64,000 nt of DNA from Abditibacteriaceae bacterium. Its GTDB lineage: Bacteria; Armatimonadota; Abditibacteriia; Abditibacteriales; Abditibacteriaceae. Positions 28,284 through 37,802 of the stretch are shown one piece after another. The stretch is from contig JAFAZH010000014.1 in the NCBI GenBank assembly GCA_019239895.1, positions 1-64,000 of the forward strand, given 5' to 3'. The stretch's first letter is position 1. Each line of letters starts with the position of its first letter. Made by a program: the position numbers and the translations under genes. The notes under the pieces were generated by a model, which was given only the letters and a program-made list of their open reading frames with translations, ran no database searches and had not been told where the DNA came from.

Positions 28284-28482
28284 CGAAACGAAACATGGAA
28301 ATGCTAATGCAAGGTGCAACGTCAGTTGTCAAATGCCGTCTATTATAGAGTCGTCCAATATCACAGCCATTGATAAGAAATGTTAATTTGGCATTAAGCA
28401 GCGGGTGGGGTAAAATATCCAACGTTGCAGCCGCTTAAAGATTAAAATAACAGCATGTTAGCCCAGGGGAGGCGCTTCGACG

Positions 28483-30156
28483 ATGCACGACGCTCACCAT
28501 TGGAAACATCCGTTGCCAGCCGCACCGAAACCTGAAACCACACAATCGGAAGTTAATTTTTCCGTGCAAAAATATCAAGACAATTCCTTAGCCGAGTTTC
28601 AAGAGAATGCCGAAGGCCGACCACACGAAGAATGCGGGGTCTTCGGCATTTATGCGCCAGGCGTGGAAGTCGCCCGCCGCGCCTTTTTCGGGATTTTCGC
28701 TCTTCAGCATCGCGGCCAGGAATCGGCTGGTATCGCGGTGACGGATGGCACCGATATTCAATTGCACCGCGCGATGGGGTTGGTAACGCAGGTCTTCGAT
28801 GAAGACATCCTGGCGAACCTGCCCGGCCATATCTCAGTTGCCCACACCCGCTATTCCACCACTGGCTCCTCCAAGGCGTGTAATGCCCAGCCGATTTTAA
28901 CGCAATCGTCTGAGGGGTTAATGGCTCTGGCGCATAATGGCAACCTCGTCAATGCGGTGCTGCTGCGGGCCGAGATGGAGGAAGCCGGTATCCAGTTTGA
29001 GACCACAATGGATACCGAAATCATCGCCAAGACCATCGAATCTCTCAATGACAGGCCCTTAGAAGATGCGCTTCTCGAAACGATGGCGCGCATTCATGGA
29101 GCCTATTCCCTGGTGATGATGACGCATGACACGCTCATCGCCATGCGCGACCCCAACGGTGTGCGCCCGTTGTGTTTGGGCCGCTTGAGCAACAGTGAAG
29201 ATGGCGAAGCCGCCGGTTATGTGGTGGCCAGCGAAACCTGCGCCTTAAACGTGGTGGGCGCGGAATACGTGCGTGAAATCGAGCCGGGCGAAATCGTCTT
29301 TATTAATAATGAAAAGATAGAGTCGGTCTTCTATAAGGGCCTGGTCGAGCACCGCGAAGATCGCCCTGCCCTCTGCATTTTTGAGTTTATTTATTTAGCG
29401 CGTCCCGACTCGCAGATTATGGGGCGCAATATTCACCAGGCGCGGCGCACAATGGGCGAGAAGTTGGCCCAGCAAGACCCGGTGGAGGCGGATGTGGTCA
29501 TTGGTGTGCCCGACTCTGGCACGCCTGCGGCCATTGGTTATGCGGCGGGTTCGGGCATTCCCTACCAGGAAGGTTTGATTAAAAACCGCTATATCCAGCG
29601 CACCTTTATCCAGCCCGATCAAACGCAACGCGAGTTAGGCGTGCGTCTCAAACTGACGCCCTTGCGCGATGTCTTAGAAGGTAAGCGCGTGGTCGTGGTC
29701 GAAGATTCCATTGTGCGCGGCACCACTACCAAACGCATCGTGCAGATGATCCGCGATGCGGGAGCCACCGAAGTGCATCTGCGCATATCCAGCCCCCCTT
29801 ATAAATGGCCTTGCTTCTATGGCATTGATACCGCTGCCCGCAAAGACCTCATTGCCTATCAACGCAGTATTGAAGAAATCCGCCAGTATAATGGGGCCGA
29901 TTCGCTGGCCTATATCAGCATGGATAACTTGATTAATGCTGTCGGTCAGCCTAAAAACCTGTTTTGCCGCGCTTGCTTTGATGGCGAATATCCGATCACC
30001 ATTCCGCATGATGTGAAATTTACCAAACTCGTTTTGGGTGAGGATGGCAACGGGAATGGCAATGGCAGCGCACCCGTTAGCCCCGATGATCCCGGACCGG
30101 AGAGCAGTGACGTGGTCGTGCAAGAGGACGCTGTGCCGACGCCCGTAACGGTTTAG
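28483..30156 (+). CDS. purF: Amidophosphoribosyltransferase PurF
   Basis: Catalyses the first committed step of purine synthesis, making phosphoribosylamine from PRPP and glutamine. The N-terminal nucleophile Cys is at about residue 51 in HEECGVFGIYAPG, so a leader of about 50 residues must be cleaved, which is unusually long but of the Bacillus-type pattern. The PRPP loop is VVVVEDSIVRGTTTKR (about 405-420). Cysteines in WPCFYGID and FCRACFDGEY fit the [4Fe-4S] cluster of the Bacillus class. The C-terminus has a short Gly/Asn-rich tail. GGGGAGG precedes the start. purM follows after a terminator-like hairpin. Confidence 0.95.
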   Translation: MHDAHHWKHPLPAAPKPETTQSEVNFSVQKYQDNSLAEFQENAEGRPHEECGVFGIYAPGVEVARRAFFGIFALQHRGQESAGIAVTDGTDIQLHRAMGLVTQVFDEDILANLPGHISVAHTRYSTTGSSKACNAQPILTQSSEGLMALAHNGNLVNAVLLRAEMEEAGIQFETTMDTEIIAKTIESLNDRPLEDALLETMARIHGAYSLVMMTHDTLIAMRDPNGVRPLCLGRLSNSEDGEAAGYVVASETCALNVVGAEYVREIEPGEIVFINNEKIESVFYKGLVEHREDRPALCIFEFIYLARPDSQIMGRNIHQARRTMGEKLAQQDPVEADVVIGVPDSGTPAAIGYAAGSGIPYQEGLIKNRYIQRTFIQPDQTQRELGVRLKLTPLRDVLEGKRVVVVEDSIVRGTTTKRIVQMIRDAGATEVHLRISSPPYKWPCFYGIDTAARKDLIAYQRSIEEIRQYNGADSLAYISMDNLINAVGQPKNLFCRACFDGEYPITIPHDVKFTKLVLGEDGNGNGNGSAPVSPDDPGPESSDVVVQEDAVPTPVTV

Positions 30157-30205
30157 GTGAGTCCATTACCCTGGCCCCTGATTGAAATTGGCGGCTGCAA
30201 GACCA

Positions 30206-30285
30206 AACCCACCTTCGTGGGTTCCTAATCTGCGTAGGCGGTTTTGTTTGTAGCCTCCGATTTTCAATCGGAGGCTTTTATTTGA
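30206..30285 (+). terminator. Double hairpin and intrinsic terminator after purF
   Basis: AACCCAC-CTTC-GTGGGTT forms a hairpin at 30206-30223, and GCCTCCGATTTTCAATCGGAGGC (30253-30275) forms a second one followed at once by TTTTATTT. The second is a textbook intrinsic terminator, so purF and purM probably have separate transcripts or attenuated read-through. Confidence 0.82.
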
Positions 30286-30302
30286 GTCTGAATTAATACA
30301 TT

Positions 30303-31358
30303 ATGGAATCTAACTCATCCCAAGCAACACCTGTCTCAACCTATGCCTCAGCGGGTGTGAACATTGAAGCTGGCAATGAAACCGTGCGGCGCATTAAGCC
30401 TTATGCCCAGGCGACCTTTATTCCGGGTGTTATCGGTGGCATTGGCGGCTTTGGCGCCCTCTTTCAGCCCGACTTAAGCAGCTACAGCGAACCCATCTTC
30501 GTATCCGGTACCGATAGCGTGGGCACAAAACTCAAAGTGGCTTTTGCCCTCGACAAGCATGATACAATTGGCATAGATTGCGTCGCCATGAATGCCAATG
30601 ATGTCCTCTGCTGTGGTGCGCGTCCGTTGTTCTTTTTGGATTACCTGGGCATTGGCAAGTTAGAGCCGGAAGTCGCTGAGGCGATTATCAAAGGAGTCGC
30701 CGATGGTTGCCAGCAGGCGGGTTGCGCCCTGATTGGTGGCGAGACTGCCGAACTCCCTGGTCTGTATGCACCGGGTGAATATGACCTCGTTGGTTTCTGC
30801 GTGGGCATGGTAGATAAGCCGCGTCTCATTGATGGCTCTAAAATCATTCCTGGTGATGTCATTTTGGGTCTCTCGTCTTCTGGTGTGCATTCCAACGGCT
30901 ACTCTCTGGCTCGTAAAGTCTTAGAGCCGCTGGGCTATGACACCTACCGTGACGATTTGGGCACTACTGTAGGCGAATCCCTCTTAACACCAACGCGCAT
31001 CTATGTGCGCCCGGTGCTATCTGTGTTAGAAACGGTGCCGGTGAAGGGTATTGTGCATATCACGGGTGGCGGTTTCTACGAAAATATTCCGCGCGTGCTG
31101 CCCACTAATATCGTTGCCACGATTGAACGCGGCACCTGGCCCATCCCACCCATCTTTACGCTCATTCAGCAGCAGGCTAATATAGATGAGCGCGAGATGT
31201 ACACCACCTTCAACATGGGCATCGGCATGGTGCTCATTACAGCCGCCGAAGATGCAGCTACGGCACAGGAACACCTCGCGGCTCAAGGCGTGGCGGTGCA
31301 ACCGATTGGAACTATCGGGAGCGCCGCCGGTGCGCCACACGTTGTATTAGAAGGATAA
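30303..31358 (+). CDS. purM: Phosphoribosylformylglycinamidine cyclo-ligase (AIR synthetase) PurM
   Basis: Uses ATP to close the imidazole ring, forming aminoimidazole ribonucleotide in de novo purine synthesis. The product of 351 residues starts with the usual YASAGVNIEAGNETVRRIKP and includes GGFGALFQPDL, SGTDSVGTKLKVAF, DCVAMNANDVLCCGARPLFF, ALIGGETAELPGLY and GLSSSGVHSNGYSLARKVL, the ATP-binding and dimer segments of the PurM fold, and ends with HITGGGFYENIPRVLP. Length is normal. It lies 147 bp after purF, with which it shares the pathway. Confidence 0.96.
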   Translation: MESNSSQATPVSTYASAGVNIEAGNETVRRIKPYAQATFIPGVIGGIGGFGALFQPDLSSYSEPIFVSGTDSVGTKLKVAFALDKHDTIGIDCVAMNANDVLCCGARPLFFLDYLGIGKLEPEVAEAIIKGVADGCQQAGCALIGGETAELPGLYAPGEYDLVGFCVGMVDKPRLIDGSKIIPGDVILGLSSSGVHSNGYSLARKVLEPLGYDTYRDDLGTTVGESLLTPTRIYVRPVLSVLETVPVKGIVHITGGGFYENIPRVLPTNIVATIERGTWPIPPIFTLIQQQANIDEREMYTTFNMGIGMVLITAAEDAATAQEHLAAQGVAVQPIGTIGSAAGAPHVVLEG

Positions 31359-31448
31359 TGATGGAGGTTATGAGTTGCGGTAAATGTAGCGACTGCGTAT
31401 AATGTAATTGGTTTGATTTAGTCGTTGGTGTCGCACTTGCGTGGTTAA

Positions 31449-31822
31449 ATGAAAGTGTGTCGCTATTGTAATATTGAACAACCGGAAGAGAACTTTGAGA
31501 TAGCAGTTGTTGTTAAGGGCAAAACTTACAGGCGTCTCAAATGTAAAGCTTGTAAATGCGCGCGGCAGAAGCAACGAACCCACGAAACTGTCAATTGGGT
31601 GCGGGAATATAAAAAAGGGTTGCGGTGTGAACGGTGTGGATTTTCTGATTATCGAGCGTTAGAGTTCCATCATCGAAATCCGGCAGAAAAAGAGTTTCAC
31701 ATTAGCGATATTGCCATTCATGGCGGATCAATTAAGAGGATAAAAGAGAGATTGAAAAGTGCGTTGTTCTCTGCGCCAACTGCCATAGAATCGAACACTT
31801 CGTCGAAAATAACGGGATGTAG
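31449..31822 (+). pseudogene. HNH endonuclease-like gene, frameshifted near the C-terminus
   Basis: The product starts with a zinc-ribbon MKVCRYCNIEQPEENFE and LKCKACKCARQKQ, followed by LRCERCGFSDYRALEFHHRN, the first half of a compact HNH nuclease (C-x2-C-G-x-S/D and the H-H pair). In the same frame the expected second Cys pair is missing. It appears in another frame at 31760-31822 as CVVLCANCHRIEHF, with stop TAG at 31820. A single-base-type shift near 31735-31755 therefore breaks the gene; as annotated in its first frame it ends at 31835. Its correct end overlaps tRNA-Pro by 10 bp. Freestanding HNH proteins of this type are often mobile. Confidence 0.75.
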
Positions 31823-31886
31823 CTCAGCTTGGTAGAGCGCTTGGTTTGGGACCAAGAAGTCGTCAGTTCGAATCTGGCCATCCCGA
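31813..31886 (+). tRNA. tRNA-Pro (anticodon TGG)
   Basis: A full cloverleaf can be drawn: acceptor CGGGATG (31813-31819) with CATCCCG (31879-31885), D-arm GCTC..GAGC, anticodon stem CTTGG/CCAAG around loop TTTGGGA with anticodon TGG, and T-arm with GTTCGAATC. Discriminator base A at 31886; CCA is not encoded. Confidence 0.95.
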
Positions 31887-31912
31887 TTAGAGAATCAATT
31901 GTGCATAAAATA

Positions 31913-31945
31913 GCTCCTCTGCAATTGCAGAGGAGCCGTTTTGTT
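31913..31945. terminator. Intrinsic terminator after tRNA-Pro
   Basis: The perfect palindrome GCTCCTCT-GCAATTGC-AGAGGAGC (31913-31936) is followed by CGTTTTGTTT on the plus strand. It ends the tRNA transcript and lies 8 bp before the stop of the converging regulator gene, which it may also terminate. Confidence 0.85.
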
Positions 31946-31952
31946 TAGTAGC

Positions 31953-34900
31953 TCACTTTGCTATGAGCAAACATGTTTGCTCTAAATCATAAGTTGCTTC
32001 TAACTGCTCGAAGAGGTCGGTGGCGGCGGTTAAATGAGCGTTGCGTGAAGCGTCGCTGGCATCTAAATGGCGGGCGATTTCATAATGAGCCAAGGCTTGT
32101 TCATAGCGCAGGGACATGCGTTCGGCCAAGTGCAAAGCTCGGTGCCAGGCTTTGCGGGCACGGCCCAGGCGACTCGCCAAGCAGTCGGCTAAGCCCTGGT
32201 AAATGAAGGCGCGGGGTTGGGCTATGGGGAACACTTTGGCGAAGCGATTGAATGCGGCTACGGCTTGCTTGGCTTCCTGGGCACGCTCCTCACTACGGGC
32301 CGACAATTTTTGCACACTGTCTTCCCAGGAGGCGAGGTACACTTCTGTGACTCCTGCGTAACCTTCCAAAACGTAAGGCGTGATCGGTTGAGTCTTGGTA
32401 ATCAGGTGCATTGCCTCATCTGCGGTTTGGCAGGCTAAGTCGGGTTCGTCCTGTCGCCACCGCACTAAAGCTAACAAGCCAGCAATCCAAATGGTCTCCG
32501 CCCCGGTCAACTTGTTGGCGCGCAGGCTGGTGGCAGCGGCTTCCAACAGGGTTTTGGCTTCGACCAGACGCCCCATGCGCAGGGCACACATGGCTTGGCC
32601 GCAAGACCCCCAGATTTCCGCCTGAGCATCGCCCCGGCGTCGCGCCACATTGCGGATTTCCTGGAGCTGGCGACTGGTTAGGGCACAATCCCCGCTGGGA
32701 TAGGTGCTTAAAGCTGAGAGTTGCACAAAGCTTTCTTCCCAACGTCGCCAGTCCCCAAGCTGACGCGAGCAGTCCACGGCTTTTTGCAGGGCAGCACGTC
32801 CCGGTTCGCCTTCGCCCCGGCTCAGACTATAAAGCCCTGTTAGCTGGGAAACTCTGGCGCACAGCGGTGGGTCATCTACACCTTCAATCGCTTTGTAGGC
32901 CAGACGGTGGTAAGTTTCGGCCCAACGGGTCGAGGGCACCGTGCCCGCCGCGACGCAGGCCAAGGCATAAATGCCCCCTAATTGCGGTGTCGGCGTAGCG
33001 ACTTCGGCGAGGTTCAAAGCCCGGAGGCAGGCATCCAGTGCCATGCCGCGTTCTTGCGCATACAAATAAATCTCCGCCAGACGTTCGTAAGCGGTAATGA
33101 TCTCTCGCGGTTCGGCATCCTCGGTTGGGGCACTGCCAATATACTTTGCCGGTTGCAGGCGATGCCGCAGTTGCTCCCAAACTTGTGGCATCAGATAATT
33201 CAGGCTACTCCCGGATGGCACGGGTAGGGGTTGGCCCAGTAAGGTAAGAACTTGCTCGATATGTTCGCGGCTCTTAGCGACCTGGCCGATTTCTAATGCG
33301 GCTTCACCTTTCACCCGCTCGGCTCTAGCCCGTTCTAACAGTGAATTGGTCGCAACTGCCGGACTTGCCCCGTTCTGTTCACCCCAGGTATCCGTTTCCG
33401 CCTCATCGTCGGAGGCTTTCTCGCCCTGCTCGCGGACGACTTCTTCCAGACGTTCGGCCTGACTCAATAGGTCTGTGGCTTTCTCATGCTCTCCGTTAAG
33501 GCGGGCTTGTTCTCCGGCTTTTTTGAGGTAGTCAATGGCCTTAACATTCTCTTCGGCGCGACTCCAGTGATAGGCTAAAGAAGCATAATGGGGCGCTAAA
33601 TCGCGGGCGTAAGTTTTTTCATACCAGCGGGCTACGGCACGGTGTAGTTGCCGACGCTGGGAGAATAGCATCAGGTTATAGACAACTTCTTGCGTAATGG
33701 TGTTTTTAAAAGAGTAGCGCAGTTCCGGGTCGGGCGCATCCAGAGCCGTAAAGTCTAATTCTTCCAGCGTATCAAGATGGTCAGCGAGATTATCCTTCTC
33801 GCCCTCAATCGGATAAATATCGCGCAAGATGCGAAAAGCGAAGACGCGCCCAATAACACTGGCCGCTTTCAGCATCAATTGCTGGGGTGGCTCTAAGCGG
33901 TCAATGCGGCCTGTAATCACGCCCTGGACGTTATCGGGTAGGGTGACGGCTTCTAGGTCTACCCCCGGTGCGATGCGGCACTCGCCATAAGCGACTTCAA
34001 TCAATCCGGCATCGCGCAACGCGTAAGCTAATTCTTCGCTGAAAAGCGGGTTGCCATGCCCTTTTTGCTGAATGAGATTAGCGATCTCCTGAGGAATGAT
34101 GGTAACGCCAAGACGTTGCCGCACCAGGGCCATTGTGTTTTCGGGCGGCAGGACATCTAAGTGCAAGCGCAGCACATCCGGCAGTTGCAGCAGATCACTC
34201 AGGCCATGCGGCGTGGCCTCGGTAAAGGGCCGCATAGCAATCACTAACATTAAGTTAGGAATGCGCTGTGCGGTGAGCAAGGTTAAGAGCCACGAGCGAG
34301 CATCCAACCAATGCGCGTCATCCAGGACAATCAGAGTCGGTGCGCGATTAGCCAGAGTTTGCAAGAGATGAAGCAATAGTTGCTGCCGCTGCTCCGCCCG
34401 ATCTTCCCCGGTCATGCGCTTAATCACGTCGTTTGGCGGGAAATCTAATGACAGGAAGTTGTTTAGTAGGGGCGCCAACGGCACTAATTGGGGATCGTCC
34501 TGGAGTTGGGCAAGGATATGCGCCTGGCTGGCGGTAGGGTCAGGCTGCCACTCTAAATCCAGGAGTTGCTTAAAGACGGGCAGCCAGGCATGATAACCGG
34601 AGGATGAAGCCGACTGCTTGACCGCATCCCCGGTTCCAACAGCCGTCACAACCCCATTCGCCCTGGCCCGGTCTAAAAGATGGTCGCGCAGCCGGGTCTT
34701 GCCAATACCCGCATCGCCTTCAATGATGACCACGCTGCCAGTGCCAGCCACCAAATCTTCGAGTTTCTCGGCTAAAAGAGTGCGTTCATCGCGTCTGCCG
34801 ACGAGGGGACGCTGACTGGCAGTGGTCATCGCCTCGCCACGAGGCCGGAAAACAGCAATCGGATCAGTGCGCCCTTTAACCAGAATGGGCGGTAGCTCAT

Positions 34901-36089
34901 CAAAAGAAAGACGCGCTTTGGCAGCCTGATAAGTTGGGGCATCGCAAAGCACATCATTGGTGGTGGCTTGCATCAAGCGAGCCGCGAGATTAACCGCACC
35001 GCCAATGATGGTATATTCGCGGCGTTGCTCGCCTCCCACTGCGCCACAGAACACCCGGCCTGAAGTAACACCAATCGAACTGTGTATCCGCTGCTCATGC
35101 AGCATGTCATGGATGGCTAAAGCGGTCTGGACGCCGCGAATCGCATCGTCTTCATGGGCTAAGGGAGGCAAGCCGAGGGCGATAATTAAAACCGTGCCTT
35201 TGTCGTCCACCAGAACTTTATTAATGGTGCCTTCATGCCGATCCACTACCACTTGCAAGGTCTGCATCAAACCTTGCATTTGATCTAACATAGCAGGGTC
35301 TTTTGGATCGAGGTCAGGAAGCCGCACAAAAATCGAAGTGACAGGGCGTAATTCTGCGAGAAAACCAGTTTGCCCGGCATCCAGGCGCAAGCGCACTGTG
35401 GTGGGCACGAAAGTGCGTAGCGTGGCCTCTGCATCGCCTGCTATAAGAGGCGCGGGAACATGGCGCATGGTTAATGGCTTGGCGATGGCCTCTAAACGAA
35501 CGCTGCCACTGGGTAGGTTAGCGCCAGTGCAATCCTTATCTACCAAGGCCCATGCCTGACGAGACAATATAATTTCGCCCGGCTCAGCCTCGTGTCCGGT
35601 CAGGCCGACCTGAGAGAGAGGTTCACCCGCTAAGAGAATTTCCCAGTGGCCGAACAAGCCACCCAGATACATAACGGCAGCTTCTCCTGCGCCAATGCCC
35701 ACGCGCATAGAGAGACGCAAGCCATCGCTCACTTCATAATCGTTGAGGGTGGCCTGGATTTCCAACCCGCACTGGGCGGCCCGTTGGGTCGCTGTGGCTA
35801 AGTCTTCGCCTGACTCTTGCGGTGTCCATATGGAAATAACCGCATCCCCGGCCATCTTGATGATGTCCCCGCCATGCCCGGTAATGAGGTCCATCAGCCG
35901 CTCAAAGTAGGTGTTCAGCGCACCTGTCAAGGCTTCGACACCGGCTGGCCCCCGCAGAGCAAGCTGTTCCGTTAGAGCGGTAAAGCCAGAGACATCGGCA
36001 AACATGACTGCCGCCGGAAACTTTTCTAATTCCGGTGCGCTTAACGGTGCCGACGTGGACGCCAGACGCCGCAAGATAAGCTTCGGCAC
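31953..36089 (-). CDS. Adenylate/guanylate cyclase-domain, AAA ATPase, TPR regulator
   Basis: The 1378-residue protein has, in order: a class III cyclase domain (VMFADVSGFTALTEQL and GDIIKMAGDAVISIW hold the two metal aspartates), a second, more degenerate cyclase domain (residues about 245-400, with INKVLVDDKGTVLIIALG), an ATPase with Walker A GDAGIGKTRLRDHLL and Walker B LIVLDDAHWLDARSW, then about 600 residues of TPR-like helices to the C-terminus. The layout is a STAND-type signalling ATPase. The marked start is GTG, but codons just upstream read DSLATYVPKLILRRL, the conserved opening of this family; a strong AGGAG sits 7 nt before an in-frame ATA at 36137, which may be the true start. 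Confidence 0.88.
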   Translation of the reverse strand: MPKLILRRLASTSAPLSAPELEKFPAAVMFADVSGFTALTEQLALRGPAGVEALTGALNTYFERLMDLITGHGGDIIKMAGDAVISIWTPQESGEDLATATQRAAQCGLEIQATLNDYEVSDGLRLSMRVGIGAGEAAVMYLGGLFGHWEILLAGEPLSQVGLTGHEAEPGEIILSRQAWALVDKDCTGANLPSGSVRLEAIAKPLTMRHVPAPLIAGDAEATLRTFVPTTVRLRLDAGQTGFLAELRPVTSIFVRLPDLDPKDPAMLDQMQGLMQTLQVVVDRHEGTINKVLVDDKGTVLIIALGLPPLAHEDDAIRGVQTALAIHDMLHEQRIHSSIGVTSGRVFCGAVGGEQRREYTIIGGAVNLAARLMQATTNDVLCDAPTYQAAKARLSFDELPPILVKGRTDPIAVFRPRGEAMTTASQRPLVGRRDERTLLAEKLEDLVAGTGSVVIIEGDAGIGKTRLRDHLLDRARANGVVTAVGTGDAVKQSASSSGYHAWLPVFKQLLDLEWQPDPTASQAHILAQLQDDPQLVPLAPLLNNFLSLDFPPNDVIKRMTGEDRAEQRQQLLLHLLQTLANRAPTLIVLDDAHWLDARSWLLTLLTAQRIPNLMLVIAMRPFTEATPHGLSDLLQLPDVLRLHLDVLPPENTMALVRQRLGVTIIPQEIANLIQQKGHGNPLFSEELAYALRDAGLIEVAYGECRIAPGVDLEAVTLPDNVQGVITGRIDRLEPPQQLMLKAASVIGRVFAFRILRDIYPIEGEKDNLADHLDTLEELDFTALDAPDPELRYSFKNTITQEVVYNLMLFSQRRQLHRAVARWYEKTYARDLAPHYASLAYHWSRAEENVKAIDYLKKAGEQARLNGEHEKATDLLSQAERLEEVVREQGEKASDDEAETDTWGEQNGASPAVATNSLLERARAERVKGEAALEIGQVAKSREHIEQVLTLLGQPLPVPSGSSLNYLMPQVWEQLRHRLQPAKYIGSAPTEDAEPREIITAYERLAEIYLYAQERGMALDACLRALNLAEVATPTPQLGGIYALACVAAGTVPSTRWAETYHRLAYKAIEGVDDPPLCARVSQLTGLYSLSRGEGEPGRAALQKAVDCSRQLGDWRRWEESFVQLSALSTYPSGDCALTSRQLQEIRNVARRRGDAQAEIWGSCGQAMCALRMGRLVEAKTLLEAAATSLRANKLTGAETIWIAGLLALVRWRQDEPDLACQTADEAMHLITKTQPITPYVLEGYAGVTEVYLASWEDSVQKLSARSEERAQEAKQAVAAFNRFAKVFPIAQPRAFIYQGLADCLASRLGRARKAWHRALHLAERMSLRYEQALAHYEIARHLDASDASRNAHLTAATDLFEQLEATYDLEQTCLLIAK

Positions 36090-36268
36090 ATACGTGGCGA
36101 GGCTATCAAATACAGCGTCTGTGGTAGATGCTACTATGCCAATTCTCCTCTGACCTAATGGGAATATAGTGGTTAATTTATTTTATACCGCAAAAGTGCC
36201 TGTCAGAGTCTCTATAAGAAAGCTGCCATCCTCAACCCTGAGCGTAATCAAGTTATTATTAAGCTTTC

Positions 36269-37405
36269 TCAGGCCGGGTCTGCAACTTCAGGTGTTGGCA
36301 AGTCATTAAGGTAATCAATTAACCTGCGCAACCGAGCAAAATTGCGTTTATTAAAAGCAAAAACCAGGCGTGATAGGTGAGCTAGAACCGGTTCATCGTG
36401 TTCCGCAGGCAACGGGCCGCTCACCTGAAACTCTCCCTCCACGATAATATCGGAGAAATGTGCCGTAATATCTTGTAACTGCGCTACGGTGGGCGGGTGC
36501 TGAAGCCGGAGGGCGAGGTTCTTCCCTATATAGCGCACACTGTGGAAGTTGCTATAGAAGTGAGATATTTCGTGCATGGCTTCAGCCACGCTATCAGTGA
36601 TTTTATAGAGGCGCAGATCATCTGGCCCGATAAAGCCATGCGCCAACAGGTGATTTTTCGTTTGCTCTTCCCAGGTGCGCCAGTAATCGCCGCCGGGGTG
36701 TTCCAGCATCACAATGGGCATCGGCACCGCTTTGCCCGTTTGCACCAGGGTCAAAACCTCATAGCCTTCATCCATCGTGCCAAAGCCGCCGGGGAAAAGC
36801 ACAATGGCATGGCTGGTGCGCAAAAACATCAACTTGCGGGTGAAGAAATACTTAAAATTGATAAGTTTAGGGTCATTGGCGATGTACGGGTTGGTCGTCT
36901 GCTCGAAAGGCAGGCGGATGGCCAGGCCAAAAGAAGCGCCCGCCCCCGCGCCGCCATGCCCCGCTGCCATAATGCCGCCTCCGGCCCCGGTGGTCACCAT
37001 CCACCCGGCGTGGGCCATACCTCTGGCAAAGGCCACCGCTTGCAGGTAATCGGGGTCGTCCGCAGGTGTGCGGGCCGAGCCAAAGATGCTGACCTTGCGC
37101 ACGTTGTGATAAGGAGCGAAGACCTTGAGCGAGTAGCGCAACTCTTTGAGCGCACTATTTATGAGTTTAATGTCGCCCCGGTTCGTCTGATCCCGTAACA
37201 AATTGAGCGCAGTATTGATAATTTGCCCGACTAAATCGCCATCGGGTAGCTGTTCCACCTTCGCCAGCAAACCCACCGCCAGTTGCTGCACCGCTTCCAT
37301 CTCTTGCTGGCTAACAACACTGGGAGCCTGTGTAGATTCTTGCGATTGCTCGGTGCTTTCTATAGCACTAGCGGGCTGGTCTAATAGTTGATCCCGTGGT
37401 TCCAT
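36269..37405 (-). CDS. LOG-family protein (Rossmann-fold nucleotide phosphoribohydrolase-like)
   Basis: The 378-residue product has a helical N-terminal extension of about 80 residues, then the LOG/lysine-decarboxylase-like core: VSIFGSARTPADDPDY, TGAGGGIMAAGHGGAGAG, a catalytic-type Arg in FFTRKLMFLRTSHA and the signature PGGFGTMDEGYEVL (P-G-G-x-G-T-x2-E). Members release cytokinin-like bases from nucleoside monophosphates or act on purine nucleotides such as AMP. It is longer than plant LOG because of the N- and C-terminal extensions. It lies near nucleoside salvage genes, which fits a nucleotide role, though the exact substrate is not known. Confidence 0.88.
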   Translation of the reverse strand: MEPRDQLLDQPASAIESTEQSQESTQAPSVVSQQEMEAVQQLAVGLLAKVEQLPDGDLVGQIINTALNLLRDQTNRGDIKLINSALKELRYSLKVFAPYHNVRKVSIFGSARTPADDPDYLQAVAFARGMAHAGWMVTTGAGGGIMAAGHGGAGAGASFGLAIRLPFEQTTNPYIANDPKLINFKYFFTRKLMFLRTSHAIVLFPGGFGTMDEGYEVLTLVQTGKAVPMPIVMLEHPGGDYWRTWEEQTKNHLLAHGFIGPDDLRLYKITDSVAEAMHEISHFYSNFHSVRYIGKNLALRLQHPPTVAQLQDITAHFSDIIVEGEFQVSGPLPAEHDEPVLAHLSRLVFAFNKRNFARLRRLIDYLNDLPTPEVADPA

Positions 37406-37802
37406 GATGAAAATTTAAGGGTTTGTTTAGTGAAGTAATGGTGATATTGCGTAAAACGTGCCAGTCAGGGCTTAACATACTGATAATAATGGCGCGTTAT
37501 AGTGAGAGTAGTAGCATTCATTTTATCCCCTGTTACCACGCTGCATGACCCCATCTGCCTTGTGGCGCAGGCCCATCCACGGTCAGCGCCACAAAGCAGG
37601 CTCCCCTAAATGTGTGACTTTCCCCACAACCCACAGGTTTATCCCTGGTCTTTACGTGAATTTAATGTGTTAAGAAAGTGTTAGATGATCGCCGTCGTTA
37701 TTCAAGAATAGCAGTGTCGTTTCGAGCGACGCTTTGCTTTGTAAGCAATGACATACTGCTTACTGCGAGATCAATCTATTATGGCAAATGCAGGACAACT
37801 AA
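37406..37802. other. Intergenic interval of about 400 bp with one short hairpin
   Basis: No gene is supported here. TGTGGCGC at 37561-37568 pairs with GCGCCACA at 37586-37593, a short hairpin without a T-run. The rest is AT-rich near 37440-37530 and may hold the promoter of the LOG gene (minus strand). A long plus-strand frame beginning at 37678 is the complement of deoC. Confidence 0.4.
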
